Part shown: positions 37,379 to 48,331 of the stretch, in pieces
Position numbering within the stretch: the stretch's first letter is position 1
Layout of the letters: each line of letters starts with the position of its first letter
Assembly (NCBI GenBank): GCA_028874915.1
Contig: JAPPHA010000083.1
Span: 1 to 52,854, forward strand
Length of the DNA stretch: 52,854 nucleotides
DNA from: Paracoccaceae bacterium
Lineage (GTDB): Bacteria > Pseudomonadota > Alphaproteobacteria > Rhodobacterales > Rhodobacteraceae
Reading direction: 5' to 3'
Translations under genes and position numbers: made by a program
The notes under the pieces: model-generated
What the model saw: only the letters and a program-made list of their open reading frames with translations
Database searches by the model: none
What the model was told of the DNA's origin: nothing

Positions 37379-38092
37379 ATGCGGATTCTGGAATCGATCA
37401 ACGAGACACTGCACTTCATGGGAAAATGGCTTCCCGGAATGCTCCGGCTCATGGCCCTCCGATTTGACAGGAGTCCATTCGAATCGGTCGCCATGCTCGA
37501 GATGTTCGTCCGAACCCGGTCGTCCTATATCGCACAGACCTCACTCTTCGGTTACCTTAAGGCCCGGATGGGAACCCGGTTCCGGGTTCTGTTCGAGGAC
37601 GATGTCTTTTCCCATGCCATTCGGGTTGCTGCAGCCCGTCTATTCGGATCGTGCCTGGCCGACCTGACAATCTATTCCGTCAGCCTGTGCCGGGACTCCG
37701 GTGGATTGACCGAGCCGGAAGCGACGGCACTCGCCGCTCATCTATATGATTTAGGGCTGGAGCAGGGTCTGGCGGGATTCCCCGACAAGGACGATGACGT
37801 GCGAAATGAAGCGACCGCTCGATTTCGCCAGAGGCTCGCGTTCCTAGATTGGGACCAAGCGGACGACATCGCCATTACCTTCTCCTCAAGCGAGGCCGAC
37901 CTGGTCCGCTTTGCGCCTGTTGTCGACGAATTCAAGGAACTCGACCGCGAAATCGTCATGAACTCGATTCGGTTTCGCTGGCGCGACATCCGTGAACAAC
38001 TCAGAAAACGTCTTCAAGGTGGCTCCGTTGCCGCCGACTGGTCGGGACGAAGTCGCCCGCCGGTTGTTCAGGACCCGTTGCCGGCCGGCTGA
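37379..38092 (+). CDS. Conserved alphaproteobacterial protein of unknown function
   Basis: A 237-residue soluble protein that I do not recognise by function. It begins MRILESINETLHFMGKWLPGMLRL, has a mainly helical look, and includes ETLHFMGKWLPG, RTRSSYIAQTSLFGYLKARMGTRF, and a C-terminal RDIREQLRKRL helix. There is no signal peptide or membrane helix. The same kind of gene is, as far as I recall, found next to ybjN-proC in related alphaproteobacteria, which supports a real gene. The last 20 residues are Arg/Pro rich. There is no Shine-Dalgarno, only a promoter-like element directly upstream. Confidence 0.72.
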   Translation: MRILESINETLHFMGKWLPGMLRLMALRFDRSPFESVAMLEMFVRTRSSYIAQTSLFGYLKARMGTRFRVLFEDDVFSHAIRVAAARLFGSCLADLTIYSVSLCRDSGGLTEPEATALAAHLYDLGLEQGLAGFPDKDDDVRNEATARFRQRLAFLDWDQADDIAITFSSSEADLVRFAPVVDEFKELDREIVMNSIRFRWRDIREQLRKRLQGGSVAADWSGRSRPPVVQDPLPAG

Positions 38093-38251
38093 TTTTGGCC
38101 GCATGTGAATTGGCTGGGCGTCTGGCCGTCGAATTCCGGATTCAGCGCGGCGCCACGAATTGACGGCTCCTCTTGGCGAATCCGTCTGTTCCCACCAGAT
38201 ATTGAGAATGGTGTAAGGGTTGCTGCAAAACCTTGTGGTTGCCAACAACAT

Positions 38252-38815
38252 ATGGAATACCACGGTACCAACGGCGGAATCGTGAGAAGAATTGGTGGCG
38301 TGACCGAAGGAACGCATTTTCCGGGACTTGAGGTTGATGTGGATGACGATCATCCAATCGACCATGTTGTGGACTTGGCACAGGCGAATGCCTGGGAGTT
38401 TGACCGTGTCGACGGCGACCGGATTGAATTCGTGGTGGAAGGCCAGTGGCGGAACTATGACGTCACTATGGCGTGGTCTCGGTCCGACGAGACGTTGCGC
38501 CTGATCAGTTCCTTTGCGATGGACCCGCCGAAAGGCCGTCACGCAACGTTACGCGAACTGGTCGGTCTAGCCAACGATCTCTGCTGGACCGGGTCGTTTT
38601 CATTCTGGCCCGAACATGGGTCGGTGGCCTTTCGCTATGGCCTGCTCCTGGCCGGAGGCGAATCCGCGACGCCGGTCCAGATACATTCGATGCTTGTGCG
38701 TTCCGTATGCGCCTGCGAGAGGTTCTATCCGGCTTTCCAGTTGGCAGCCTGGGGCGACAGGGCGCCAGAAGAGGCTCTGGGTATTGCCATCGCCGAAGCC
38801 TACGGACATGCCTGA
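38252..38815 (+). CDS. YbjN domain-containing protein
   Basis: About 187 residues with the YbjN fold: NAWEFDRVDGDRIEFVVEGQWRNYDVTMAWS near the N-terminus, LRLISSFAMDPP, then ELVGLANDLCWTGSFSFWPEHGSVAFRYGLLL, and a helical C-terminus with AFQLAAWGDRAPEEAL. E. coli YbjN is a motility and stress-related regulator; the function here is unknown. The ATG at 38252 has no clear ribosome binding site; a GTG 33 bases downstream is an alternative. It precedes proC by 54 bp. Confidence 0.85.
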   Translation: MEYHGTNGGIVRRIGGVTEGTHFPGLEVDVDDDHPIDHVVDLAQANAWEFDRVDGDRIEFVVEGQWRNYDVTMAWSRSDETLRLISSFAMDPPKGRHATLRELVGLANDLCWTGSFSFWPEHGSVAFRYGLLLAGGESATPVQIHSMLVRSVCACERFYPAFQLAAWGDRAPEEALGIAIAEAYGHA

Positions 38816-38869
38816 GATCGGCGGAACCTTCAGAGCCGCCGCACTCAGTCGAGAGGTCACGGGCCGGTC

Positions 38870-39694
38870 GTGACCGACGGTCAGAGTGTCGATGGCGGCC
38901 TCCTGCTGTGCGGCTGCGGAAAGATGGGTTCCGCGCTGCTGGATGGATGGCTTGCGGGCGGGTTGGATCCTGGGTCGATTCATGTCGTTGAGCCCTATCC
39001 GTCCACTTGGCTCGAATCCCTGGCACGGGAAACTGGCCTGGGCCTCAACGCTGCTCTGCCGGAAGCTCCGGGTGTCTGCATCATTGCCGTCAAACCCCAG
39101 GTCATGGAGGCCGCCCTCCAAGGGTTGCGGTCGCTGGGGACCGGAGAGACGCTTGTTCTCTCGATTGCCGCCGGCGTGCGTATACGGACGATTGAACGGG
39201 CATTTGGCGGTGCAGTGCCGGTCATCCGGGCCATGCCGAACACGCCGGCGGCAATCAGAATGGGAGTTACCGCCATCATTGGAAACGCCCGGGTGTCTGA
39301 CCGTCACATGGCCGATGCCGAGCAACTGTTGGGGGCCGTAGGCGAAACGGTTCGACTCGAGTCTGAAGACGACATGGATGTTGTGACGGCGGTTTCCGGA
39401 TCCGGGCCGGCCTATGTGTTCTTGATGATTGAGGCACTGGCGGCCGCCGGCGAAAAGGCGGGCCTTTCGCCGGAGATGGCGCTCTCACTGGCCCGGTCAA
39501 CCGTCTCCGGTGCTGGCGCCCTGGCGTCATCATCTGGGGAGCCCCCTTCGCGACTGCGGGAAAACGTCACCTCTCCGAACGGCACCACGGCGGCTGCCCT
39601 TGAAATCCTGATGCGTCCTTCGGGTGGACTTCATTCACTGATGGATCAGGCAGTCATCGCGGCCCGGGACCGCAGCCGGGAGCTCGGCGGGTGA
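38870..39694 (+). CDS. proC: Pyrroline-5-carboxylate reductase
   Basis: The last step of proline synthesis, reducing 1-pyrroline-5-carboxylate with NAD(P)H. A 274-residue protein with LLLCGCGKMGSALLDGWLAGG near 11-31 (Rossmann loop), VKPQVMEAAL, VIRAMPNTPAAIRMG, and the C-terminal signature VSGSGPAYVFLMIEALAAAG and ENVTSPNGTTAAAL. The start is a GTG with weak ribosome binding. It overlaps the following open frame by 4 bp. Confidence 0.95.
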   Translation: MTDGQSVDGGLLLCGCGKMGSALLDGWLAGGLDPGSIHVVEPYPSTWLESLARETGLGLNAALPEAPGVCIIAVKPQVMEAALQGLRSLGTGETLVLSIAAGVRIRTIERAFGGAVPVIRAMPNTPAAIRMGVTAIIGNARVSDRHMADAEQLLGAVGETVRLESEDDMDVVTAVSGSGPAYVFLMIEALAAAGEKAGLSPEMALSLARSTVSGAGALASSSGEPPSRLRENVTSPNGTTAAALEILMRPSGGLHSLMDQAVIAARDRSRELGG

Positions 39695-39825
39695 GTGAAT
39701 TGGGTGTCAGCCAGGTTCCAGACAGTCGACTGGGCCGAGCCAACACCAAGGAACTCGGCCAAGAACCGGGAACCGACGAACCGGTGGCACAGAAAAGACC
39801 GAACGCAGGCGAACGGGAGTCTGGA

Positions 39826-40173
39826 GTGGAACGGCCGGCAACGATCTCAGTCGACGAATTTCTGAGAGTTGATATCCGGGTAGGAAAGGTGGTGCGGGCG
39901 GAACCGTTCCCGGAAGCCCGAAAGCCGTCGCTTCGGCTCTGGATCGACTTTGGGCCCGAATTCGGCGAAAAGAAGTCGTCTGCGCAAATCGCGGCCCGCT
40001 ACAACCCGCGGTCACTGATCGGCCGGCTGATTTTCGCGGTTGTGAATTTTCCGCCACTCCAGATCGGCCCCGTGCGTTCCGAGGTTCTCGTTCTCGGGGT
40101 TCTCGATTCGGAAGGCGAGGTTATCTTGGTCGCACCGGATGGAGAGGTTCCCGTAGGTGCCCGGCTGCACTGA
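39826..40173 (+). CDS. CsaA-like tRNA-binding domain protein
   Basis: About 115 residues, an OB-fold of the Trbp111/CsaA family: FLRVDIRVGKVVRAEPFPEARKPSLRLWIDFG, then KKSSAQIAARYNPRSLIGRLIFAVVNFPPLQIGPVRSEVLVLG and the C-terminal EGEVILVAPDGEVPVG. CsaA proteins bind tRNA or act as export chaperones. I place the start at the GTG at 39826 behind GGGAGTCTGGA, which gives the usual family length; a frame starting inside proC at 39691 adds 45 residues with no family match. Confidence 0.86.
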   Translation: MERPATISVDEFLRVDIRVGKVVRAEPFPEARKPSLRLWIDFGPEFGEKKSSAQIAARYNPRSLIGRLIFAVVNFPPLQIGPVRSEVLVLGVLDSEGEVILVAPDGEVPVGARLH

Positions 40174-40289
40174 CGTTGGGGCAAGCAGCAGGTGCAGTCT
40201 GGTGCTGACCTTTACGGCGTAATGGACGCTTCCAGCGCGGCCGCCGACCCCGGGGTCCTGTTCCGGTTCTTTGTTGGCAACGGAACGAG

Positions 40290-41255
40290 ATGACGAGACC
40301 TTCCATCCTTATCACTCGGCCTTTGCCCGATGCCATCGCCGATGCTGCCGCGCGAACGATGCGGGTAACGACGCGTAAGGAGACGTCTCCAATGTCCTTC
40401 CGGGACGTTCGGTCCGCGCTCAACACATACGACGGCATGATTCCGACTCTTGGGGACCCGTTCAATGCGGATGCATTCGCGGGTGGCGAGTTTCGGTGTA
40501 GGATTCTCGCCAATTTCGGTGCCGGTTACAATCACATCGATATTGAAGCTGCACGCCAGGCGGGAGTTGCTGTCACCAACACGCCCGGGGCCGTGACCGA
40601 TGCCACGGCTGACATTGCTGTTCTCCTGATGCTCATGACTGCCCGTCGGGCGGGCGAAGGGGAAAGGCTGCTGCGGCGAGGCGCCTGGGAAGGCTGGCAT
40701 CCGACCCAACTGCTGGGAACCCACCTTACCGGCAAGACGCTTGGCATCATCGGAATGGGGCGGATTGGGCGGGCCGTGGCCTGTCGCTGTCATTATGGTT
40801 TCGACATGTCGGTCGTCTATTTCAACCGGTCGGAAATCCGAGACCCGGGTGTGGGCTGGGCGCAACGGCTCAACTCAGTCGCCGAAGTGATGGAAACAGC
40901 CGACGTGATTTCGATCAATGTTCCCGGAGGTGCTGCCACGCATCATCTGATCGGCGTGGACGCCATTGCCAGGATGAAGCCATCGGCAATTCTTGTAAAT
41001 ACGTCCCGGGGTGACGTGGTCGACGAGGCGGCGCTGGTCAGGGCGCTGGAATCCGGTCGAATCAAGGGTGCGGGTCTGGACGTCTACGAAGCGGAACCCG
41101 AGGTGTCCCCTGGACTTCTCGCATTGGAAAATGTCTCGCTTCTTCCTCATCTCGGTACGGCCGCACTCGAGGTTCGCACCGAAATGGGGCTGATGGCCGT
41201 GGCCAATCTCGAGGCCCATTTTTGCGGGGGAAGCGTACCCAATCCTGTCAATTGA
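40290..41255 (+). CDS. D-2-hydroxyacid dehydrogenase (glyoxylate/hydroxypyruvate reductase type)
   Basis: A 321-residue NAD(P)-dependent dehydrogenase. ILANFGAGYNHIDIEAARQAGVAVTNTPGAVTDATAD gives the substrate lobe, LGIIGMGRIGRAVA the GxGxxG motif, VNTSRGDVVDEAALV the catalytic Arg, DVYEAEPEV the Glu, and LLPHLGTAALEVR the His. It probably reduces glyoxylate, hydroxypyruvate or a similar 2-keto acid; D-glycerate dehydrogenase is a typical label. The ATG follows GGAACGAG. Convergent with tdk. Confidence 0.9.
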   Translation: MTRPSILITRPLPDAIADAAARTMRVTTRKETSPMSFRDVRSALNTYDGMIPTLGDPFNADAFAGGEFRCRILANFGAGYNHIDIEAARQAGVAVTNTPGAVTDATADIAVLLMLMTARRAGEGERLLRRGAWEGWHPTQLLGTHLTGKTLGIIGMGRIGRAVACRCHYGFDMSVVYFNRSEIRDPGVGWAQRLNSVAEVMETADVISINVPGGAATHHLIGVDAIARMKPSAILVNTSRGDVVDEAALVRALESGRIKGAGLDVYEAEPEVSPGLLALENVSLLPHLGTAALEVRTEMGLMAVANLEAHFCGGSVPNPVN

Positions 41256-41398
41256 TCACCGATTGCCCGGAGTTGGCGGGACCAAGCCGGATGCGCCGGT
41301 TCGTGAACGGATCAGTCGAGACGGCCGTGGAGACGTTTGCCAATGTTGCAAGCGGGTTTCGCAGCGGACCGCTGCACCGTTGCTCGCCCCGGTCCAGG

Positions 41399-41986
41399 TC
41401 AGTCGAGGAAATCGCCCACGGCCTCACGCCAATGCTTGCGACAGAGAGACGTGTAAGTCTCGTTGCCGCCGATCTGGATCTGATCGCCAGCGGTCTGGAC
41501 AACGCCATTCTCATCCTGGCGGACGACCATGGTCGCCTTTTTTCCACAGAAGCAGATCGTTCTGCACTCCCTCAAGTCGTCTGCCAGTGCCAGTAATTCC
41601 GCGGATCCGGGGAAGAGACGACCTCTGAAATCGACCCTGAGTCCGTAGCACATGACGGGAACTTCAAGGTCGTCGACAACCCTGGCCAGCTGTCTCACTT
41701 GCTCCGTTTTGAGAAACTGGGCTTCGTCGACAAAAACGCAAGCCAGGGTCGTACTGTTCATCCGGCGTTCAATCATCTCAAAGAGATCGGTCGTCTCGAA
41801 AAACGTGTCGGCCCTGTTTTCGATGCCAATTCGCGATGCCACACGTCCGGGATCGCTACGGTCGTCGGTGCCGGAGGTGAGTAGATAGGTTTCCATGCCG
41901 CGTTCGCGGTAATTGTATGACGCCTGCAACAGAAGGGTCGACTTGCCGGCGTTCATCGTAGCGAAGTGGAAATAGAGTTTGGCCAA
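41399..41986 (-). CDS. tdk: Thymidine kinase
   Basis: A 195-residue type II thymidine kinase (TK1-like) of the salvage pathway. LYFHFATMNAGKSTLLLQ contains the P-loop, VFVDEAQFL the catalytic Asp-Glu-Ala-Gln motif, MCYGLRVDFRGRLFPGS the lasso region, and CFCGKKATMV with a later CRKHW gives the Zn-binding cysteines and His. The start is TTG at 41986 behind a strong GGGAGGTGAATC, and the family N-terminus starts exactly there. Confidence 0.95.
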   Translation of the reverse strand: MAKLYFHFATMNAGKSTLLLQASYNYRERGMETYLLTSGTDDRSDPGRVASRIGIENRADTFFETTDLFEMIERRMNSTTLACVFVDEAQFLKTEQVRQLARVVDDLEVPVMCYGLRVDFRGRLFPGSAELLALADDLRECRTICFCGKKATMVVRQDENGVVQTAGDQIQIGGNETYTSLCRKHWREAVGDFLD

Positions 41987-42158
41987 GATTCACCTCCCGC
42001 CACGGACCGGACCCAGACGTTCCACCCGTTGCCCGACGGCCCGGTCCGAAACATACGATCCTGCCGAACCTGACCCCACCGTCGTCAAACCAGCGACTCC
42101 GCGCCCGTACGCACCGACGATCCAGGCCTCCGGCGGGAAGGATGATCCGTGGACCCGT

Positions 42159-45100
42159 TCAGTAGTCCTGGAGCGGTTTGACCGAAAGTGCACCCTCCTT
42201 TCGCGCGCGTAGCGCGACGGCAACGGCATGAGACGCCCTCGACGTCGTGTAATAGGCGATCCCTTCCTTCAGCGCCACAGATCGTAGCGATTGACTGTCT
42301 CGCACGGACTGCCGACCGTCACTGGTGTTCATCACCAGGTCGATTCCTCCGTCCAACATTCGGTCGACGATGTTCGGATGTCCTTCATGGACCTTTCGGA
42401 TCACTTCGCAGGCAACGCCAGCAGTCTCGAGGTAGTTGGCCGTTCCGCGAGTGGCGACCAACTGGAATCCGATGCCGGCGAGGATCTGGACGGTTTCGAC
42501 CAGACGCGGAGTTTTGTCGCTGTCGCGGAAGGACACGAAGGCACATCCTTGATCCGGGGGAATCGAACCAGCTCCGATCTGGGCTTTCAGAAAGGCCCGT
42601 TCGAAACTTCCGTCGATCCCCATGACTTCCCCTGTTGAGCGCATCTCGGGTCCGAGCAATGTGTCGACCCCCGGAAACCGGCTGAACGGCAAGACCACTT
42701 CCTTGACGGCGAAGTACGGCAGGTCGGGCGACTTCAGTTCCATCTTGGACAGAGCTTCGCCCGCCATCAATCGGGCTGCGATAGCGGCAATCGGCGAACC
42801 GACTGCCTTGGCGACGAAGGGGACAGTGCGAGAGGCCCGGGGATTGACCTCAAGAATGTAGATGTCGTCTCCCTGGACGGCGAACTGGACGTTGATCAGG
42901 CCGACGACATCGAGTGCGCGCGCCAGCATTTCCGTTTGCACCTTGATCTCGGAAACAATGGGCGGGGACAGCGAGTATGGCGGGAGCGAGCAGGCGCTGT
43001 CACCGGAATGAATGCCGGCTTCCTCGATATGCTGCATGACGCCTGCCACATGGACATTGGTCCTGTCCGAAAGGGCATCGACATCGACTTCGACGGCGTC
43101 GGTCAGAAAGCTATCCAGCAGAACCGGGCTGTCGCCGCTCACATTGACGGCTTCCAGGATGTATCGCCGAAGCTGGTCCTCGTCGCGAACTATTTCCATC
43201 GCCCGCCCGCCGAGAACATATGATGGACGGATGACCAGGGGGTATCCGACCGACCGGGCGCCGGAGATCGCGTCGTCGAGCGACCGGGCAACCCGGTTTC
43301 TGGGTTGCCGGAGCCCCATCTCGGCGAGCAGTTTCTGAAATCGTTCGCGATCCTCGGCGAGGTCGATGGCATCGGCCGACGTCCCGAGAATCGGGAATCC
43401 TTCGGCTTCCAGCGCCCGGGCGAGTTTCAGCGGCGTCTGACCGCCGAACTGGACAATGATCCCTGCCAAGGTCCCGCGGAAACGTTCGACATTTAGGACC
43501 TCAAGCACATGCTCCAGGGTCAGCGGTTCGAAATACAGTCGATCCGACGTGTCGTAGTCGGTGCTGACCGTCTCCGGATTGCAGTTGATCATTACGGTCT
43601 CGAAACCGGCCTTGGACAAGGCGAAACAGGCGTGACAGCAGCAGTAATCGAATTCGATTCCCTGGCCGATCCGAATTGGCCCGCCGCCGAGGATGACAAT
43701 CTTCTTTCTGTCGGACGGCCAGGCTTCGCATTCGGCTTCTCCCATTACCGGCGTCTCGTATGTCGAGTACATGTAGGGCGTCTGCGACTCGAATTCGGCA
43801 GCGCATGTGTCGATCCGCTTGAACACGGCGTCGACGCCGAGACGCCGGCGCTGGTGTCGGACTGCGGTTTCGTCTGTTCCGGTCAGGGTTGCAAGGCGGG
43901 CATCACTGAAGCCAAGCGCCTTGATCCGGCGGAGCGCCGCCTCGGTTTCGGGGAGACCGCTGGCGCGAATCCGGTTTTCCGCATCGACGATTTCGCGGAT
44001 GCGATCGAGAAACCAGGGGTCGTAGGCCGTCACGTCCCGAATCCGGTGATTGTCCAGACCGTGGCGCATCGCCTGTGCGATAAGACGCAAACGGTCTGGC
44101 GATGGTTCGGAAAGGGCTCTGAGCACCGATGACGGGTCCGGGGCTCCGTCGATCGCGATTTCGTCGAAGCCCGTCAAGCCAGCCTCCATTGAGGCCAGGG
44201 CCTTCTGCAGGCTCTCGTGAATCGTTCGTCCCGCGGCCATGACCTCGCCCACCGACTTCATCGCGGTGGTCAGGACCGGTTTGGAGGACGGGAATTTCTC
44301 GAAGGCGAATCGCGGGATCTTGGTGACGACGAAGTCGATGGTGGGTTCGAAGGATGCCGGTGTGATCTTGGTAATGTCGTTGTCGAGTTCGTCGAGCGTG
44401 TAGCCGACCGCCAGTTTTGCGGCGATCTTTGCGATCGGAAATCCTGTGGCCTTGGATGCCAGGGCTGACGACCGTGACACCCGCGGGTTCATTTCGATGA
44501 TGACCATGCGGCCCGTTTCAGGATGCACGGCCCATTGGACGTTGGACCCTCCTGTCTCGACGCCGATTTCGCGGAGCACATCGATCGAGAGACTCCGCAT
44601 GCGCTGGTATTCCTTGTCGGTCAGCGTCAGGGCCGGGGCCACCGTGATGCTGTCACCCGTATGGACGCCCATCGGATCGACATTCTCGATCGAACACACG
44701 ATGATGGCATTGTCCGCCTTGTCACGGACGACTTCCATCTCGAATTCCTTCCAACCGAGAAGGCTTTCGTCGATCAGGATCTGTCCGGCAGGAGAGGCCT
44801 TCAAACCGGCCCGACAGACCCTTTCGAAGTCGCTGCGATTGTAGGCGACCCCGCCGCCCGTGCCACCAAGCGTAAAGGCCGGGCGCACGATCGCCGGAAG
44901 ACCGATGGATTCCAGGGCGGCCATGGCTTCGTTCATTGAATGGGCGATGGCGGCACGGGGCGATTCAATGTGGATTCGCTCCATGGCTTCACGGAAGTTC
45001 TGTCGGTTTTCCGCCTTCTCTATGGCTTCGCGACGGGCACCGATAAGCTCGACACCGTATTTTTCGAGGACCCCGCGGCTGTCGACCTCAAGCGCCGTGT

Positions 45101-45389
45101 TGAGACCCGTCTGCCCGCCCATAGTCGGTAGGAGAGCATCCGGACGTTCGATCTCGATGATTCGTTCAACGGCCTCGGCGGTCACCGGTTCCACATAAGT
45201 GGCATGAGCTGTCTCCGGGTCGGTCATGATCGTCGCCGGATTGGAATTGACCAGAATCAGACGATAGCCTTCTTCAAGGAGCGCCTTGCACGCCTGCGTG
45301 CCGGAGTAGTCGAATTCGCAAGCTTGGCCGATGATGATAGGGCCGGCACCGATGACCATGATCGATTCGATGTCGGTTCTCTTCGGCAT
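42159..45389 (-). CDS. carB: Carbamoyl-phosphate synthase large subunit
   Basis: A 1076-residue enzyme that makes carbamoyl phosphate from bicarbonate, ATP and ammonia delivered by CarA. The tandem ATP-grasp halves are evident: [22 protein letters not shown] and [20 protein letters not shown] in the first, [22 protein letters not shown] in the second, each followed by an ATP-grasp domain ([12 protein letters not shown] and [12 protein letters not shown]). The C-terminal MGS-like allosteric domain is present ([19 protein letters not shown]). It supplies pyrimidine and arginine synthesis. carA is not in the window. Divergent from aspS. Confidence 0.97.
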   Translation of the reverse strand: MPKRTDIESIMVIGAGPIIIGQACEFDYSGTQACKALLEEGYRLILVNSNPATIMTDPETAHATYVEPVTAEAVERIIEIERPDALLPTMGGQTGLNTALEVDSRGVLEKYGVELIGARREAIEKAENRQNFREAMERIHIESPRAAIAHSMNEAMAALESIGLPAIVRPAFTLGGTGGGVAYNRSDFERVCRAGLKASPAGQILIDESLLGWKEFEMEVVRDKADNAIIVCSIENVDPMGVHTGDSITVAPALTLTDKEYQRMRSLSIDVLREIGVETGGSNVQWAVHPETGRMVIIEMNPRVSRSSALASKATGFPIAKIAAKLAVGYTLDELDNDITKITPASFEPTIDFVVTKIPRFAFEKFPSSKPVLTTAMKSVGEVMAAGRTIHESLQKALASMEAGLTGFDEIAIDGAPDPSSVLRALSEPSPDRLRLIAQAMRHGLDNHRIRDVTAYDPWFLDRIREIVDAENRIRASGLPETEAALRRIKALGFSDARLATLTGTDETAVRHQRRRLGVDAVFKRIDTCAAEFESQTPYMYSTYETPVMGEAECEAWPSDRKKIVILGGGPIRIGQGIEFDYCCCHACFALSKAGFETVMINCNPETVSTDYDTSDRLYFEPLTLEHVLEVLNVERFRGTLAGIIVQFGGQTPLKLARALEAEGFPILGTSADAIDLAEDRERFQKLLAEMGLRQPRNRVARSLDDAISGARSVGYPLVIRPSYVLGGRAMEIVRDEDQLRRYILEAVNVSGDSPVLLDSFLTDAVEVDVDALSDRTNVHVAGVMQHIEEAGIHSGDSACSLPPYSLSPPIVSEIKVQTEMLARALDVVGLINVQFAVQGDDIYILEVNPRASRTVPFVAKAVGSPIAAIAARLMAGEALSKMELKSPDLPYFAVKEVVLPFSRFPGVDTLLGPEMRSTGEVMGIDGSFERAFLKAQIGAGSIPPDQGCAFVSFRDSDKTPRLVETVQILAGIGFQLVATRGTANYLETAGVACEVIRKVHEGHPNIVDRMLDGGIDLVMNTSDGRQSVRDSQSLRSVALKEGIAYYTTSRASHAVAVALRARKEGALSVKPLQDY

Positions 45390-45703
45390 GGACGGTGTTC
45401 CTTCCGGAATTCCCGGGGATGGGCAGTCGACGGGGCAAGCGGGACTGAAGTCGAAGCGCTTATAATCCGATCCGGAACCCGTTCAAGCGTTCTTGGGCGG
45501 CTCCGCCGGGCGGGACGTTCCCGAACATCCAGTCCGGACCGCCCGACCGAGTGTGATCGGAACGGCTGCTCGGCGCCGTCCCGGTGCTGTCGAGAACGGT
45601 CGCGCGGCGGCAACCAACCGGCATCAAAACCCGGTGCCGGGTTGACATCGGCTGCTTGAGAGAATGAATCCGCCGTCGATTGCTCAGGGGAAGGCAGGAC
45701 TCG
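45390..45703. other. Divergent intergenic region, carB and aspS
   Basis: A 314 bp region between two divergent genes. It contains a TTGACA at about 45642-45647 that could be an aspS -35, with no good -10 at 16-18 bp. No gene or riboswitch is visible. Confidence 0.35.
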
Positions 45704-47497
45704 ATGCACAGATATCGCACACACAACTGTTCCGAACTCCGGATGACGGATGTCGGCACGACAGTTCGACTCTCGGGTTGGGTTCAACGGGTGAGAGATC
45801 ACGGAGGCCTGCTGTTCGTTGACTTGAGAGACCACTACGGTGTGACGCAGGTTCTGGCCGATCCGGACAGTTCGGCCTTTTCCCAGGTCGAGTCCCTTCG
45901 CTCTGAATGGGTCATTCGCGTTGACGGCGAGGTCAGGGCCCGGGAATCCGAACTGGTCAACCCGAAAATCGAGACAGGTGAGGTCGAGGTCTTCATACGT
46001 CAGCTTGAGGTCCTTGGCGAAGCGGGCGAATTGCCGCTTCCGGTTTTCGGTGATCAGGAATACCCGGAAGAAACACGCCTCCGGTTTCGATTCCTCGACC
46101 TCCGAAGGAAACGCCTCCACGACAACATGATGCTGCGGTCCCGCGCCATCGCGTCTCTCCGCTCACGCATGATTGCCGGAGGCTTCACGGAATTCCAGAC
46201 GCCGATCATCGCGACGTCCTCGCCCGAAGGTGCCCGCGACTTTCTTGTGCCTTCGCGTCTGCACACCGGAAAGTTCTACGCACTGCCTCAGGCTCCGCAA
46301 CAGTTCAAGCAGCTGATCATGATCGCTGGCTTTGACCGGTATTTCCAGATCGCTCCATGTTTCCGTGACGAGGACCCGCGTTCGGACCGGTCGCCTGCCG
46401 ATTTCTACCAACTCGACATGGAAATGAGTTTCGTCACACAGGATGATGTCCTGGCCGCCATCGAACCGGTGATTCGTGGCGTTTTCGAGGAATTCGGCGG
46501 CGGATGGCCCGTGACCCGTGACATACCCCGAATGACTTACCGGGTCTCCATGCAAAGGTACGGGACCGACAAGCCGGATCTCAGGAACCCGATTTGCATG
46601 CAGGTTGTATCGGATCACTTTGCGGATTCCGGTTTTCGGGTCTTCGCATCGCTCCTCAAGGAGGGGGGCACCGAAATTCGAGCCATTCCGGCGCCTGGCG
46701 GCGGGTCCCGCCGGTTTTGCGATCGCATGGACTCCTTTGCCCGCAAGGAGGGACTGCCGGGAATGGGTTACATCTTCTGGCGACCTGTGGGAGACGGATC
46801 GGGCGGGATGGAAGGTGCGGGACCTCTCGCCCGCAACATCGGTCCCGAAAGAACCGAAGCGATTCGGCGCCAACTGGGTCTCGGCGTTGGCGATGCTGCT
46901 TTTTTTCTCGGTGGACGGCCACAGGCCTTCGAGGCGATTGCCGCGCGCGCGCGGGACGCCATTGGCGCGGAACTCGGATTGGTTGACCGTGCGCGGTTCG
47001 ATCTCTGCTGGATTGTCGATTTTCCAATGTACGAACGGGACGCCGACACTGGCCGGATCGACTTCAGCCACAATCCCTTCTCCATGCCTCAGGGCGGAAG
47101 CGACGCACTGGAGCAGTCCGATCCGCTCGAGATTCTGGGCTATCAGTATGACCTTGTCTGCAACGGCAATGAACTCGTTTCGGGCGCCATTCGGAATCAC
47201 AGGGCGGACATCATGCGGAGAGCTTTCGCAATCGCCGGTTACGGGAACGAAGTCATTGAGTCCCGATTCGGCGGGATGCTCCGGGCGTTGTCCTACGGGG
47301 CACCACCCCATGGCGGATGTGCGACGGGCATCGACAGGTTGGTGATGCTGTTGGCCGGCGAGACCTCGATTCGGGAAGTGATCATGTTCCCCATGAACCA
47401 GCGCGCCGAAGATCTGATGATGGGTGGACCCAGCGAGCCGACAAATGCCCAGTTGCGGGAACTCGGCCTTCGCGTCGTTGTTCCGGATCAACAGTGA
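45704..47497 (+). CDS. aspS: Aspartyl-tRNA synthetase, probably non-discriminating
   Basis: A 597-residue bacterial-type class IIb synthetase. The N-terminal anticodon OB fold ([22 protein letters not shown]) is followed by the catalytic core with the class II motifs [60 protein letters not shown], and [19 protein letters not shown] as motif 3. The inserted GAD domain sits near residues 300-410. His33 stands where E. coli has Leu; His at this spot marks enzymes that also charge tRNA-Asn, so Asn-tRNA would be made by GatCAB. The ATG at 45704 follows AAGGCAGGA. Confidence 0.95.
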   Translation: MHRYRTHNCSELRMTDVGTTVRLSGWVQRVRDHGGLLFVDLRDHYGVTQVLADPDSSAFSQVESLRSEWVIRVDGEVRARESELVNPKIETGEVEVFIRQLEVLGEAGELPLPVFGDQEYPEETRLRFRFLDLRRKRLHDNMMLRSRAIASLRSRMIAGGFTEFQTPIIATSSPEGARDFLVPSRLHTGKFYALPQAPQQFKQLIMIAGFDRYFQIAPCFRDEDPRSDRSPADFYQLDMEMSFVTQDDVLAAIEPVIRGVFEEFGGGWPVTRDIPRMTYRVSMQRYGTDKPDLRNPICMQVVSDHFADSGFRVFASLLKEGGTEIRAIPAPGGGSRRFCDRMDSFARKEGLPGMGYIFWRPVGDGSGGMEGAGPLARNIGPERTEAIRRQLGLGVGDAAFFLGGRPQAFEAIAARARDAIGAELGLVDRARFDLCWIVDFPMYERDADTGRIDFSHNPFSMPQGGSDALEQSDPLEILGYQYDLVCNGNELVSGAIRNHRADIMRRAFAIAGYGNEVIESRFGGMLRALSYGAPPHGGCATGIDRLVMLLAGETSIREVIMFPMNQRAEDLMMGGPSEPTNAQLRELGLRVVVPDQQ

Positions 47498-48267
47498 CGG
47501 CGGGCGAAGTGGGCGAATCCGACATCCAGGTTCAGGACTTTTCGGCACTGGGAACACCGCTGCCGTTATGGTGCCCGCCTCCGAGGCCCGAGGGATCAGG
47601 GTTGGAAGGGACCTATGTTGCGCTTGAGCGTCTCGAACCGGACCGCCACTGCCACGAAATTCATGCGGCCAACCAGGAAGACATTGAAGGCAAGATATGG
47701 GACTACCTACCCTATGGACCCTTCAAGTCCGTCGATCATTACCGGAATTGGGCCCGGGAAGCGGCGTCGGTGAATGATCCCCTGTTCTTCGCCGTTCGTG
47801 ACCGGCGGACCGGTCTGGCCGGAGGCGTTGCTTCGTATCTGCGGATCAAGCCGGACCAGGGTTCGATCGAGGTTGGTCACATCAACCTTGCACCGAGACT
47901 GCAACGCACCCGGGCGGCGACCGAGGCCATGTTCCTGATGATGAAATGGGCGTTTGACGCCGGGTACCGGCGCTATGAATGGAAATGCAACGCGTTGAAT
48001 ATTCGGTCGCGCCGGGCGGCCATTCGTCTCGGCCTCTCTTTCGAGGGGATCTTCCGGCAGGCGACCGTTTCGAAGGGGCGGAATCGCGATACGGCATGGT
48101 TTGCGGCCATAGATGGCGAATGGCCGACGCTGAAGTGCGCCTTCGAGACATGGCTGTCGCCGGACAACTTTGACGCCGATGGCCGGCAAAGGCAAAGTCT
48201 CGCGGCACTGACGGCGCCGGTCCTTGTCAAGCTTGACCCGGTCCTCGAAGATCGGACCCGTGCCTGA
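47494..48267 (+). CDS. GNAT-family N-acetyltransferase (RimJ/RimL type)
   Basis: About 257 residues with the COG1670-type acetyltransferase domain: [70 protein letters not shown] (acetyl-CoA region) and [30 protein letters not shown] near the end. It probably acetylates an amino group on a protein or small molecule. The GTG at 47494 overlaps the aspS stop by 4 bp (GTGA), so it is translationally coupled. An upstream frame within aspS is a shadow. Confidence 0.88.
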   Translation: MTAGEVGESDIQVQDFSALGTPLPLWCPPPRPEGSGLEGTYVALERLEPDRHCHEIHAANQEDIEGKIWDYLPYGPFKSVDHYRNWAREAASVNDPLFFAVRDRRTGLAGGVASYLRIKPDQGSIEVGHINLAPRLQRTRAATEAMFLMMKWAFDAGYRRYEWKCNALNIRSRRAAIRLGLSFEGIFRQATVSKGRNRDTAWFAAIDGEWPTLKCAFETWLSPDNFDADGRQRQSLAALTAPVLVKLDPVLEDRTRA

Positions 48268-48331
48268 ATCGGCCGCACGGGCGCGGACGTCGGCGAAAAC
48301 GGCCAAATCGTTGGCCAAGGGAGACCAATCA

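Noticed and set aside
46163..47557. A 464-residue minus-strand frame antisense to aspS
   Set aside because: The plus-strand frame is a complete AspRS; the antisense frame has no family match.
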